From the NCBI GenBank assembly GCA_947625005.1, contig CANQNA010000015.1, forward strand, positions 1 through 16,303: a DNA stretch of 16,303 nucleotides, read 5' to 3'. The position numbers and the translations under genes are program-made. Below the pieces are notes generated by a model. It had not been told where the DNA came from, did no database searches, and worked only from the letters and a program-made list of their open reading frames with translations. The DNA comes from an uncultured Bacilli bacterium (GTDB lineage: Bacteria; Bacillota_I; Bacilli_A; RF39; UBA660). This document shows, in pieces, positions 1 to 8,135 of this stretch; within the stretch, counting starts at the first letter, position 1, and each line of letters starts with the position of its first letter.

Positions 1-1450
1 CAAGATTAGAGGCGGCTTCAATTGCATTAATAAACCCAACATTAAAATTTCTCCACTGGCTCTTAATATTACTATTATAATACACTCCACTGGAAATATC
101 TTCTTTTGACGGGGTATCCACGTCCCCAATCCCCAGAATATTTTTAGTTGATTTTCTCAAGATATCTTCATAAATTTTTTCAGGTAAAAGACGGAACTGG
201 CCAAGAGCCTGCTCTACTTCCTGCTGGGTCGCCTGCACCGACCATGCATCCTTTAAGTCCTGATAGAATTGATTGGCTGTATAGGTAAGCATCTGTTCTA
301 ATGGTAAAGTAATCTTGCCATATCCAATTGTATTAAAAGTAAAATTACTGTCTTTAGAGATATCATCCTCCATATTCACTTTTGCTGCAATCGTTCCAGG
401 AACATTATCCATAAAGGCATCTACAAGAAATTCATTATCACTTGTTGTGCTTTTTTTCACTAAGTTCATCACAGTATCTGCCACAACTCTTTGGCTCTCT
501 TTATCCGGCTCTGTCATTGCACCTCCTTTCTCCTGCTTTCCTGTTACTAAATAACAAGTGTTAAAAATCGCTTTTTTAAAGCTATGCTCAATTTCAAATT
601 TTTCTCCATATTCATATTGGAATTCTGCCGATCCTTCTAAGGATTCCAACAACATATAATAATTAATTTCTTTCAATGCCGCATAAGCATTTCTTCTAAT
701 ATTACTCCATAATGCCGACTCGTTTGCAGTTTCTTTTGCATAAGTATCTGGCATCATCAAAAAACCTGTTATTTTACAACCCCATTTCTGTTCGGCACAG
801 ATTTCCCTAATAATATACGGCATATCTATAATTGTCCCACTACCAGTACCGCCACCAATTCCTGCAAAAATAAAAATATTTAAATCACGATTATTCCTCG
901 CTACTTCACGTAAATTGCTTAATTTATGTTTAATTCCGTTTTTTACCCTTGAAAAACCTTCTTCACCAAAAAGAAGCAATCTTCCTGCCTGCCGATAACC
1001 ACCTGCTCCATCATTTTTTAATACAGTATTCATACCTTCTACCAACCATGAAGATATTCTTTTCGGTATCATGTTTTTCGGAGCGGCTAATAAGTCTGCT
1101 GTTTGTTTATCATATAGTTGACAGATTTCCTCATTTCCCGGAACCATTTCCAAACCTATTTTTCCATTACTGCTCCCGCAAAGCTGATATAAATCATTTT
1201 CAGCAGTATCAATTGCCAAAAATTCCATATTATCCGGATGTGTCTTTCCATCCTCTAATTGAAAATTTTTATATATTCCTGCTTTTAATTCCTTTAAAAC
1301 CTTTCCGCCTTTTCCGCCAAGCCCAAGGAACAAAAAACCCTCATCTACAGCAGCCACACGATATTGATTTTGTGCAAAACGCATATAACCGCCGCCTTTT
1401 TCAAAACTCATTTCATCCAAAATTTCCATTTCTCTTTTTGATAAAGCCAT
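1..1450 (-). CDS. Tubulin/FtsZ-like GTPase, second tandem copy (3' end beyond window)
   Basis: The reading frame is open from the ATG at 1448-1450 to the window edge, giving about 483 residues of a protein whose paralogue next door has 1011. An AGGAGAT ribosome site lies just upstream. The N-terminus carries the glycine-rich nucleotide-binding loop (LGLGGKGGK, residues 42-50), a DGAGGYRQAGR segment, and the tubulin signature GGGTGSG after a hydrophobic strand (IFIFAGI). This is the bacterial 'tubulin-like' family, thought to bind GTP and polymerise in the cytoplasm. Its first ~70 codons and the stretch at 1-330 are nearly identical to the neighbouring copy. The middle, roughly 330-1240, is much more diverged, for example VDAFMDNVPGTIAAKV against ITSFMDNSWGVIRAVM. 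It appears intact as far as visible. The family is confident; a role in envelope remodelling is inferred from the vWA neighbour. Confidence 0.85.
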   Translation of the reverse strand, partial: MALSKREMEILDEMSFEKGGGYMRFAQNQYRVAAVDEGFLFLGLGGKGGKVLKELKAGIYKNFQLEDGKTHPDNMEFLAIDTAENDLYQLCGSSNGKIGLEMVPGNEEICQLYDKQTADLLAAPKNMIPKRISSWLVEGMNTVLKNDGAGGYRQAGRLLLFGEEGFSRVKNGIKHKLSNLREVARNNRDLNIFIFAGIGGGTGSGTIIDMPYIIREICAEQKWGCKITGFLMMPDTYAKETANESALWSNIRRNAYAALKEINYYMLLESLEGSAEFQYEYGEKFEIEHSFKKAIFNTCYLVTGKQEKGGAMTEPDKESQRVVADTVMNLVKKSTTSDNEFLVDAFMDNVPGTIAAKVNMEDDISKDSNFTFNTIGYGKITLPLEQMLTYTANQFYQDLKDAWSVQATQQEVEQALGQFRLLPEKIYEDILRKSTKNILGIGDVDTPSKEDISSGVYYNSNIKSQWRNFNVGFINAIEAASNL

Positions 1451-1505
1451 AATAAAATCTCCTTTTCTTTGTATTTATACTTTCATGCTGTACTTATAAA
1501 AATCT

Positions 1506-1560
1506 ATGCCTGTTTCTTGTAACAATAGTCAAAGTTTTTTAGATTTTCACTAATATGAAG
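1506..1560 (-). pseudogene. Decayed relic of the tubulin-like gene's C-terminal region
   Basis: Read on the minus strand, this spacer resembles codons ~838-860 of the upstream tubulin-like gene. CTTCATATTAGTGAAA matches CTTCATATCAGTGAAA, then an AATCTAAAAAACTT-like block and TTGTTACAAG follow, against AATTTAAAAGAACTT and TTATTACCAAG. About 12 bases are missing. It lies between the stop at 1578 and the start at 1450, and a similar relic occupies the equivalent spacer before the other copy. This suggests past rounds of unequal tandem duplication. The alignment was made by eye. Confidence 0.5.
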
Positions 1561-1577
1561 TTCTTTTAAACTTTCTA

Positions 1578-4500
1578 TTATTTCTCCATCTTTGCTTTCT
1601 CTATCATTTTCTCACATTCTTTAAATGCTTCACATATCGGTTTCAAATTTTTCATCAATGCAACATGATACCTCATAAACTCCTGCAATCCTTTTTCTGA
1701 ATTAGGCTCTTGCAAATTAAAAGTATCAATGCTTACTGGTATACTTATTAAATTTTTATATTCATCTTTAAATTCTTTATCAAATTTTTGTTTAAAGCTT
1801 TCCATATCTGGTTTTTCATTATCCTGTAAATACTGAGTCCGACACCATCCCACAATTTGTTCCTTCGTTATACGACTTTCTTCTGGAATATAATAAGCAG
1901 AATAACCCTCTGCTGTTTCCCACCAAATAATGCCCATTTTCAAATATTTTTTTACAATATTTTCATATCCTTCTCCTTCATACTTTTCATTTAAAAATTC
2001 AGACTCTCTTTCATTAAATTTGCTCAAAAAATTCCATGCTCCACTTGGTAATAATGGCGGAAGTTCTTTTAAATTTTCATCTTTAGTTTCACTGATATGA
2101 AGCCCTTTTGAATTCCCGACCACTTCTTCATATACCTGCTCATAATCTGCAATATCAGCAAATGCATACGCAGGAAGCCCACAACTAACATTAATATAAC
2201 TAATTGTATTCATATTCTGACACACTACTTCTTGAATTCCATTATCTGCAGCCTGTTTTTTTATTGCTGCTGTGATATTGCCTGCCCCATTAGGAACAGT
2301 AATATAACTATGGCGAACCCAATCAAACCAAGGAAATCCATTACTTGGCGCAGCCAGTAATTCTCCTTTTGACATTAAATCATTAAAAATGCTTTCAATC
2401 CTATTATCAATATTTCCATCAAAATATATATTTACAAATTCCTGCAACGTCATATTTTTCAAAAAATCGAATTCATTTTCTATAAATTCCACTAATACTC
2501 TTACCGGTTGAAAACCTTCTTCCTTTTCTGACTCCATCCAATACTTCCTCGTCTCCAGCATTGCTGTCACCAATCTGCCTGCCCTTGCTTCTTTCACATC
2601 CTGGCTAACAGCGCACACCTGTTCAGCCAGCCAGTCCAGGAAATTCTGCGTCTGTTGATCGTTCTTACTGATATCCAATAACTGCACTGCATGAGCATCC
2701 CCGATAGTCTGCTCTTTTGCCATGCTGTAATTTTTCTCCATAATCGTTCCAAGATACTGCAGGATTTCCTGATACCTTCCCCATTCCTCTGTTTTCTTTT
2801 TTAAATGGGCAATTATCTGGTTTAATACTTTTTCTGCCTGTCCCCATACCAGATTATTTGTATCACAATTCATTTCATTTACACAGATTTCCTGATAAGC
2901 TTTTATCCAACCACCCTTCCACAACATAGGAGGATTTTTTTCTAACTGCATCCGCTCTCTTTTATATTGATCACGCATATTATTTTGCGTTGCCTGAAAA
3001 TCATGCACGCTGTCAATAAATTCATTCTGCAGCCGTGTCAGCATACCATTGATTACATAATCCCCCTCAATTCTCCCACTCAGTAATTCAACAGCATAAA
3101 AAAATCCCTTTTCCAATAATACTTTTTTAAGATAATGATCCAACTGTCCTGCCAAATCAGACGCCACAAGATTAGAGGCGGCTTCAATTGCATTAATAAA
3201 CCCAACATTAAAATTTCTCCACTGACTCTTAATATTACTATAATACACTCCACTGGAAATATCTTCTTTTGACGGGGTATCCACATCCCCAATTCCCAGC
3301 ATATTTTTAGTTGATTTTCTCAAGATATCTTCATAAATTTTTTCAGGTAAAAGACGGAACTGACCAAGAGTCTGCTCTACTTCCTGCTGGGTCGCCTGCA
3401 CAGACCATGCATCCTTTAAGTCCTGATAGAATTGATTGGCTGTATAGGTAAACATCTGCTCTAATGGTAAAGTAATCTTGCTATAGCCGATTGTATTAAA
3501 CGCAAAATTACTGTCTTTTGGAACCTGATTATACATTCCCATTACCGCCCTAATTACTCCCCAACTATTATCCATAAAAGAAGTTATAAGGAATTCAACA
3601 TTTGTACTTTTTTTCACTAAATTCATCACCGTATCTGCCACAACTCTTTGGATTTCTTTATCCGGCTCTGTCATTTCGCCTCCTCTCTCCTTTTTTCCTG
3701 TTACCAAATAACAAGTGTTAAAAATATTTTCCATGGAGCTGTGTTCAATTTTAAAATTTTCCCTATATTCATATTGAAATTTTGCCGTTCCTTTTAAAAA
3801 TTCCAATGTCATATAATAATTGATTTCTTTTAATGCCGCATAAGTATTTCTTCTGACATTTCTCCATATTGCTGCATTATCTCTTACACCTCTTCCATAA
3901 GTATCCGGCATCATTAAAAATCCCGATATTTTGCATTCCCAGGAATTTCTGGCACAAATTTCTCTGACAATATATGGTATATCTATAATCGTCCCACTAC
4001 CGGTACCACCACCAATTCCTGCAAAAATAAATATATTTAAAACAGGATTTTCAGTTTCCACTATTGTTTTATGTAAATTACTTAATTTATGTTCAATTCC
4101 TTTTCTTACTCTTGAAAAACCGTTGCTAAAAAGAAGATATCTCGCCGCCTGCCGGATACCCCCTGCTCCTGTTCCCTGTAATGCAGCTCCCATATCCTTT
4201 GTTAACCAAGAAGATATATTTTTCGGTATTAAACCCTGATTTTTAAATTTCAAAAGTACTGCAGCATCTGCATCATATAACTGACAGATTTCTTCGTTTC
4301 CCGAAACCATTTCCAAACCTATTTCTCCATTACTGCTCCTACAAAGCTGATTTAAATCTGCTTCATCAGTATCAATTGCCAGAAACTCCATATTATCCGG
4401 ATGTGTCTTTCCATCTTCAAATTGAAAATTTTTATATATTCCTGCTTTTAATTCTTTTAAAACTTTTCCTCCCTTTCCGCCAAGCCCAAGGAACAAAAAA

Positions 4501-4613
4501 CCCTCATCTGCAGCAGTCACACAATATTGATTTTGCGCAAAACGCATATAACCGCCGCCTTTTTCAAAACTCATTTCATCCAAAATTTCCATTTCTCTTT
4601 TTGATAAAGCCAT
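1578..4613 (-). CDS. Tubulin/FtsZ-like GTPase, first tandem copy (complete)
   Basis: The 1011-residue protein has an N-terminal tubulin/FtsZ-type GTPase region: LGLGGKGGK at 42-50, a GTGAGGIRQAAR loop at 147-158, and the signature GGGTGSG at 201-207 after the strand IFIFAGI. The rest, about 600 residues, is long, mostly helical-looking and of unknown fold, far longer than FtsZ (about 350-400). There is no signal peptide or TM segment, so it should be cytoplasmic. The start is set by AGGAGATTTTATC just before the ATG and by agreement with the paralogue at 1450. The family is the bacterial tubulin-like group, members of which occur beside vWA proteins in a proposed membrane-remodelling system. 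Here a vWA lipoprotein gene lies upstream, separated by a radical SAM cassette. No typical FtsZ T7-loop motif is obvious, so polymerisation is inferred from the family. Confidence 0.88.
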   Translation of the reverse strand: MALSKREMEILDEMSFEKGGGYMRFAQNQYCVTAADEGFLFLGLGGKGGKVLKELKAGIYKNFQFEDGKTHPDNMEFLAIDTDEADLNQLCRSSNGEIGLEMVSGNEEICQLYDADAAVLLKFKNQGLIPKNISSWLTKDMGAALQGTGAGGIRQAARYLLFSNGFSRVRKGIEHKLSNLHKTIVETENPVLNIFIFAGIGGGTGSGTIIDIPYIVREICARNSWECKISGFLMMPDTYGRGVRDNAAIWRNVRRNTYAALKEINYYMTLEFLKGTAKFQYEYRENFKIEHSSMENIFNTCYLVTGKKERGGEMTEPDKEIQRVVADTVMNLVKKSTNVEFLITSFMDNSWGVIRAVMGMYNQVPKDSNFAFNTIGYSKITLPLEQMFTYTANQFYQDLKDAWSVQATQQEVEQTLGQFRLLPEKIYEDILRKSTKNMLGIGDVDTPSKEDISSGVYYSNIKSQWRNFNVGFINAIEAASNLVASDLAGQLDHYLKKVLLEKGFFYAVELLSGRIEGDYVINGMLTRLQNEFIDSVHDFQATQNNMRDQYKRERMQLEKNPPMLWKGGWIKAYQEICVNEMNCDTNNLVWGQAEKVLNQIIAHLKKKTEEWGRYQEILQYLGTIMEKNYSMAKEQTIGDAHAVQLLDISKNDQQTQNFLDWLAEQVCAVSQDVKEARAGRLVTAMLETRKYWMESEKEEGFQPVRVLVEFIENEFDFLKNMTLQEFVNIYFDGNIDNRIESIFNDLMSKGELLAAPSNGFPWFDWVRHSYITVPNGAGNITAAIKKQAADNGIQEVVCQNMNTISYINVSCGLPAYAFADIADYEQVYEEVVGNSKGLHISETKDENLKELPPLLPSGAWNFLSKFNERESEFLNEKYEGEGYENIVKKYLKMGIIWWETAEGYSAYYIPEESRITKEQIVGWCRTQYLQDNEKPDMESFKQKFDKEFKDEYKNLISIPVSIDTFNLQEPNSEKGLQEFMRYHVALMKNLKPICEAFKECEKMIEKAKMEK
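3167..4613 (-). repeat. Long direct repeat: tandem gene duplication partner of 1..1450
   Basis: Bases 3167 onward match the window's first bases and stay nearly identical for about 330 bp, with roughly a dozen substitutions and one 3-bp indel. Similarity then falls over the middle of the coding region and rises again in the first ~210 bp of each gene. The two units therefore form a direct tandem repeat of mosaic identity. Conserved blocks flanking a diverged core fit either gene conversion at the ends or selection for diversity in the middle. Confidence 0.85.
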
Positions 4614-4651
4614 GATAAAATCTCCTTTTCTTTACTCATGTTTTTTACTAT

Positions 4652-4712
4652 GCCATAAAAAACCTTCACCAGTTCTTGGTAATAACAGCGGCAGATTTTT
4701 TAAATTTTCATA
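4652..4712 (-). pseudogene. Decayed relic of the tubulin-like gene's C-terminal region, upstream copy
   Basis: The minus strand reads ENLKNLPLLLPRTG in one frame, close to ENLKELPPLLPSGA at about residues 847-860 of the tubulin-like protein. DNA similarity is also visible, for example TTATTACCAAG and GAAAATTTAAAA shared. The frame soon ends (stop near 4635), so it is not a functional gene. With the matching relic at 1506-1560, it implies that another tubulin-like copy once stood upstream of the present first copy, where the sulfotransferase gene now ends. Confidence 0.55.
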
Positions 4713-4749
4713 TTAAGTTTTAATAATTTTAATTTACATCTTATCACTA

Positions 4750-5472
4750 TTATCTGTATTCATAATCATATAATTCAAGTGCCTCTTTCCAAAATGAAAA
4801 AGTTTGAACACTTTCACATTTTTTATATCTATAAGCAGCTTCTATATTTACACTTGGACAATCCAATTTCACTCCTAAAAAAATTGATAAATCTCTACAT
4901 ATCTTTTCTGTATGTTCTATTAAATCTTCAAATCTTATTGCATAAAAAAATTTAGGTTTTGGCGTTTTTTTTATAATTTCATATTGATATAGCCAACTTA
5001 TAGCTCTCTTATACATCTCATCATTATTACTTATACTATATTTAATTCCAAACTCCTTCAAATCATCTGTAACATGCCTTTTCATAATACAATCTCTAGG
5101 ATCCCTGATAATATAAATATATCTAATATCAGGGTATAATCTTACTATCCATGGATAAATTAAAGTAGTTTCTGGCAATTTCCATCCTTTTAACATATAA
5201 TTACTATTAATAACATCCTGTAAATAGCTTTTAATCAAATTTATAAATTCATTCGGTATTTGACATTCTAATGCCTGAGTAAAATTCCAAGAATTATTTC
5301 CAATATATCTTACATATCTCGAAAAAATCTTACATGATTCATATAATTTATCCGGAGGAATCTTATCTCCTGAAGAATTTATTTTACTTCCCATATAAAA
5401 ACCATTTTCATTCAATAAACGAGATAATAATCGTGTTCCTGAATGACCTCTTCCAATTATTGTTGCAATCAT
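4750..5472 (-). CDS. Sulfotransferase-family protein (PAPS-dependent)
   Basis: The 240-residue protein begins with a P-loop-like 5'-phosphosulfate-binding motif (GRGHSGTRLLSRLL, 7-20). It also has a 3'-phosphate-binding region around IIRDPRDCIM (121-130), and an FEDL motif at 181-184. These are hallmarks of cytosolic PAPS sulfotransferases, which move sulfate from PAPS to a hydroxyl or amine. There is no signal peptide. The start is supported by GAGGA upstream, and the gene begins 22 bases after the glycosyltransferase stop, implying co-transcription. Acceptor candidates are a sugar added by the neighbouring glycosyltransferase or a serine of the small peptide at 7988-8050; the sequence does not decide between them. 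The gene is strongly AT-rich compared with the flanking regulator gene. The family is fairly sure; the substrate is unknown. Confidence 0.8.
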   Translation of the reverse strand: MIATIIGRGHSGTRLLSRLLNENGFYMGSKINSSGDKIPPDKLYESCKIFSRYVRYIGNNSWNFTQALECQIPNEFINLIKSYLQDVINSNYMLKGWKLPETTLIYPWIVRLYPDIRYIYIIRDPRDCIMKRHVTDDLKEFGIKYSISNNDEMYKRAISWLYQYEIIKKTPKPKFFYAIRFEDLIEHTEKICRDLSIFLGVKLDCPSVNIEAAYRYKKCESVQTFSFWKEALELYDYEYR

Positions 5473-5494
5473 ATTAATCCTCTTCTCAAAACTT

Positions 5495-6511
5495 TTAATT
5501 ATAATATCCTAATCTCCAATAATAGATTTCTTCAAAATTTTCATTTAACAATAATGTTACAATCATTCCTGATGTTATTCCTCCAATCAATGAATTGCAT
5601 TTACTTAAAATAATAATATTGGTTAAATAGTTTATTCCATTTTTTCTTCTTTCATATGTACTATCTGGTATATTGTCAGCATAATAACCTGACTTATAGA
5701 ATATATCAGGCTCCTCTAAAACCATTAATTGATCTTTATACTCATTTTTTAATTTTATATATATATTCTTATCTTCTGTTGCAAGAAAAATTCTGTCATA
5801 TCTTTGTTTTTGTTGAAATTCATCTATCTTTTTTATTACCATCTCTACGGATGGTTGTATTGGATGATTTTTTGGATGCTCATGCAAAAAGTCAGAACCC
5901 CTGCATAAAACTCCTAATACTTTTAAAGTAGAAAATTTTTCTTTAAGACAATATATCTTAGCTTTCATCTCTACAATTGAATTAAAAGTAATATACTTAT
6001 TAAAGACTTTTTTCCATACTCTTATATCAAGCTTATCATATTCTGACTCCATTAATTGATCATATCCAAACATATCATTATTTAAAATTCCATCACTATA
6101 TATAATATTATCTTTGTAATTTTTTTCAATTTCTGTATAATCTTGCTCGAAAAAAAATTCCCAAGCATTATATTTTCCAATATCTTCATTTCTAAGATAT
6201 GTATTTGAATAATTTTTCATATCTATCACAGGAATATAACCCTTTTTTTCTGCATATAAAATATCTGCTAGATTAAATAATAATATGCCACAAATTCCCA
6301 TAGTTTGTGTCCCTTGAATTTTCCCACGTCCACTTCTTCTTCTTATAATATAATACGTTCTTACAGAATTTTTTCTATATATTTTTTTCTTTCTCCAAAA
6401 ACAAAAATCATTAAAATTATATTGTGAATTTGGATTTAATACTGCTATAAAATCCTTTATATAATATTGAAACTTTTGTTTAAACTTCCAAACTTCAAAG
6501 TCAATTTTCAT
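5495..6511 (-). CDS. Fucosyltransferase-like glycosyltransferase (O-FucT/NodZ superfamily type)
   Basis: The 338-residue protein has a basic N-terminal part with no signal peptide and a C-terminal half typical of the alpha-1,6/O-fucosyltransferase superfamily. GVLCRGSDF at 200-208 corresponds to the GVHVRR-type donor-binding motif. IFLATED at 241-247 and LIGGITSG at 308-315 are the later conserved blocks. Similar proteins (GVLVRGTDY...HPIQP) occur in capsule and exopolysaccharide clusters. The gene overlaps the radical SAM gene by 11 bases, with its own AAGGGTG ribosome site, so translation is probably coupled. The donor sugar is not certain and GDP-fucose is only the family default. Its position between a radical SAM/SPASM enzyme and a sulfotransferase suggests a shared acceptor, either a peptide or a surface glycan. 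Confidence 0.7.
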   Translation of the reverse strand: MKIDFEVWKFKQKFQYYIKDFIAVLNPNSQYNFNDFCFWRKKKIYRKNSVRTYYIIRRRSGRGKIQGTQTMGICGILLFNLADILYAEKKGYIPVIDMKNYSNTYLRNEDIGKYNAWEFFFEQDYTEIEKNYKDNIIYSDGILNNDMFGYDQLMESEYDKLDIRVWKKVFNKYITFNSIVEMKAKIYCLKEKFSTLKVLGVLCRGSDFLHEHPKNHPIQPSVEMVIKKIDEFQQKQRYDRIFLATEDKNIYIKLKNEYKDQLMVLEEPDIFYKSGYYADNIPDSTYERRKNGINYLTNIIILSKCNSLIGGITSGMIVTLLLNENFEEIYYWRLGYYN

Positions 6512-7817
6512 TTATATTCACCCTTATAGGAAAATATTTTTTTATACACCATGGATCTACGCCGTCTGCTTTATTCCCAACAAATATATTTCTTGCTATA
6601 CATCCTCCTCTGCACGTTTCATATAAATCACATTGTATACATTGTTCATTTCCTTTTAATTCTCTTAACTTTTTAAAACTATTACATTCATGCCATACTT
6701 TTAATATCCCATGCTTTAGTACATTTGCTTCTTCTCTTTTCGGCTGCAAATTTGCAGGTAAAAAGCCACAAGGACTTCCAATTCCTTCTGCATCTATACA
6801 CATTGCTGTCTTTCCTGCTACACAACCATACAAATCATATGGTAAATCTGCATCAAGCACCTTTATCTCATCTGTTTCAACATCATAAAAAAGTCTAAAA
6901 TCTCCCCATGTAATATCCATTTGAAATTTATCTTTATATGAATTATTGTATAGTTTTTGTATAGTTCTTAAAAATTCCTTATACTCTTCTGGCGTAACCA
7001 TTACATCATGATTAGTTATAATATTTCCATTTGGCTTAGTCGCTCTAATTTTTAATCGATCTGCTCCTGTTTCTACCATTAATTTCAAAAAACCTTCTGG
7101 TTCAATACAGTTATGATGATTTATAGTCGTAGATACAAGAATTTTATACTTACATTTATTTTCTTTTAATTTTTTAATATTATCTTTTATAATTGGAAGT
7201 CCATCTATACCTCTTGTATTTTTATATATATTATTATCAGAACCATCTATACTAACCGCCAAATATTCAATTTTAGCATTAACTATATTTGAAAAATTTT
7301 TATCATTAAATAATAATCCATTTGTAAAAATTTTAACAATTATATCTCTATTATTACATTCTTTAATAAACTCAAAAATATCATCTTTTATAAAAGGTTC
7401 CCCTCCACCAATTAATATTTCACACATTCCTATTTTTTTCATTTCATCTATAATTTTAATTTTATCGTAAAACGACATTTCTTGTACATGATTTTTATTT
7501 TCCCTATGTGAAAAACAATGTATACAATTTAAATTACATGATTTAGTATAAAGTAAGTGCATTCTCATAGGAGCAGAAAATACATTTTTATATTCTCCAT
7601 TATCAACTATGTAAAAATTTTTTTTATTTCTTAATATGAATTCTTCATTATTTAAAACTTCTAAAATATCTTTTTCAATATAATTAACAAAAGTATCATC
7701 AGAATCTATTTTATTAAATATATCATAAGAATCTTTATCAAACAATAAATACATTTTTTCTTTTCTATCATAAACATAAGCACCAAAATACTCTTTTCTT
7801 ACCATATATCTATACAT
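6501..7817 (-). CDS. Radical SAM/SPASM enzyme, probable peptide maturase
   Basis: With the start at 7817 the protein has 438 residues. The N-terminal ~80 (FGAYVYDRKEKMYLLF...) resemble the PqqD/RRE-like lead region found in several peptide-modifying radical SAM enzymes. The SAM cluster motif is C94-x3-C98-x2-C101, followed by GGGEP at 137-141. A C-terminal SPASM domain has C332, C340 and C350, then the pattern C393-x2-C396-x5-C402-x3-C406-x17-C424, which would bind auxiliary 4Fe-4S clusters. AAAGGCGAG precedes the ATG at 7817. An in-frame ATG at 7835 has no ribosome site, so I chose the later one. SPASM enzymes typically form C-C or thioether links in ribosomal peptides, or act in cofactor or glycan maturation. 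A 20-codon gene just upstream is the obvious peptide candidate. Confidence 0.87.
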   Translation of the reverse strand: MYRYMVRKEYFGAYVYDRKEKMYLLFDKDSYDIFNKIDSDDTFVNYIEKDILEVLNNEEFILRNKKNFYIVDNGEYKNVFSAPMRMHLLYTKSCNLNCIHCFSHRENKNHVQEMSFYDKIKIIDEMKKIGMCEILIGGGEPFIKDDIFEFIKECNNRDIIVKIFTNGLLFNDKNFSNIVNAKIEYLAVSIDGSDNNIYKNTRGIDGLPIIKDNIKKLKENKCKYKILVSTTINHHNCIEPEGFLKLMVETGADRLKIRATKPNGNIITNHDVMVTPEEYKEFLRTIQKLYNNSYKDKFQMDITWGDFRLFYDVETDEIKVLDADLPYDLYGCVAGKTAMCIDAEGIGSPCGFLPANLQPKREEANVLKHGILKVWHECNSFKKLRELKGNEQCIQCDLYETCRGGCIARNIFVGNKADGVDPWCIKKYFPIRVNINEN

Positions 7818-7907
7818 AATTAACTCGCCTTTCATACTTGTAACATTATTCTGTTTAAAACTTCTATGTTATCATTCATACCAATTAAATATTATCCATC
7901 AATATTT

Positions 7908-7958
7908 TCTAACAAGTCACATTACTAAATACTAAATAATGTAATGTGACCTGTTAGA
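7908..7958 (-). other. Large hairpin between peptide gene and radical SAM gene
   Basis: The arms 7908-7924 and 7942-7958 pair over 17 positions with one A/C mismatch, around a 17-nt loop. On the minus-strand transcript it forms just after the 20-codon peptide gene. It is followed by AAAATATT rather than a T tract, so it is not a canonical intrinsic terminator. In peptide-maturase operons such hairpins often stabilise or attenuate the transcript, giving more precursor than enzyme; that role here is inferred. Confidence 0.7.
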
Positions 7959-7987
7959 CAATTCTCAAGCATTATAATTATTATTAC

Positions 7988-8050
7988 TTAATTTCTTGGT
8001 TTATTTCTCTTAATGCTTTTCTTTTTTAATGACGATAATTTTTCTTTCAT
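7988..8050 (-). CDS. 20-residue basic peptide, candidate precursor for the radical SAM enzyme
   Basis: The minus strand encodes MKEKLSSLKKKSIKRNKPRN followed by TAA. I call it because its ATG is preceded by AAAGGAGGTG with a 7-nt gap from GGAGG, one of the best ribosome sites in the window. It also stands directly upstream of a radical SAM/SPASM gene, where RiPP precursors usually lie, and a stable hairpin separates the two. Ten of its 20 residues are Lys or Arg and three are Ser. It has no Cys, Trp or Tyr, so it does not match the streptide, sactipeptide or ranthipeptide patterns I know. Lys, Arg, Asn, Pro or Ser would be the possible modification sites. It could instead be a leader ORF controlling the operon. 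I do not recognise a family. Confidence 0.55.
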   Translation of the reverse strand: MKEKLSSLKKKSIKRNKPRN

Positions 8051-8055
8051 ACACT

Positions 8056-8065
8056 CACCTCCTTT
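8056..8065 (-). promoter_or_regulatory. Near-ideal ribosome binding site of the 20-codon gene
   Basis: The minus strand reads AAAGGAGGTG, complementary to the 16S 3' end over most of its length, 7 nt (from GGAGG) before the ATG at 8050. It is the main evidence that the tiny ORF is translated. No longer ORF uses this site. Confidence 0.75.
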
Positions 8066-8081
8066 AAATCCACTTTTTACC

Positions 8082-8090
8082 TTTATAACA
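8082..8090 (-). promoter_or_regulatory. Possible extended -10 promoter for the peptide/radical SAM cassette
   Basis: The minus strand has TGTTATAAA, an extended -10 (TGn plus TATAAA), about 32 nt before the peptide start codon. No good -35 hexamer is seen at 16-18 bp, so any promoter would depend on the TG extension or on an activator. There is no clear terminator between the vWA stop (8136) and this site, so read-through from upstream is also possible. Confidence 0.3.
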
Positions 8091-8135
8091 CTCAAAAATC
8101 AACTTTATGATTATGAGATGTTATCAATAAATAAT

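Noticed and set aside
949..1452. Plus-strand open frames over the starts of both tubulin-like genes (also 4376-4615)
   Set aside because: They recur because the two genes are duplicates, lack ribosome sites, and encode low-complexity Phe/Leu/Pro-rich sequence typical of antisense frames.
1506..1545. Promoter (TTGACT) upstream of the second tubulin-like gene
   Set aside because: The -35 is good, but the only -10 at 17-18 bp is about CATAGA, 3 of 6, and the sequence is explained as a decayed coding relic.
7818..7835. Earlier in-frame ATG of the radical SAM gene
   Set aside because: No ribosome site precedes it. The bases it would translate contain the AAAGGCGAG that serves the ATG at 7817.
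7832..7879. 15-codon ORF (MNDNIEVLNRIMLQV) between the hairpin and the radical SAM gene
   Set aside because: There is no ribosome site, and its stop overlaps the rejected upstream ATG. Nothing supports translation, unlike the 20-codon ORF.
7908..7958. Intrinsic terminator after the peptide gene
   Set aside because: The stem is good, but no T tract follows on either strand; kept only as a hairpin.
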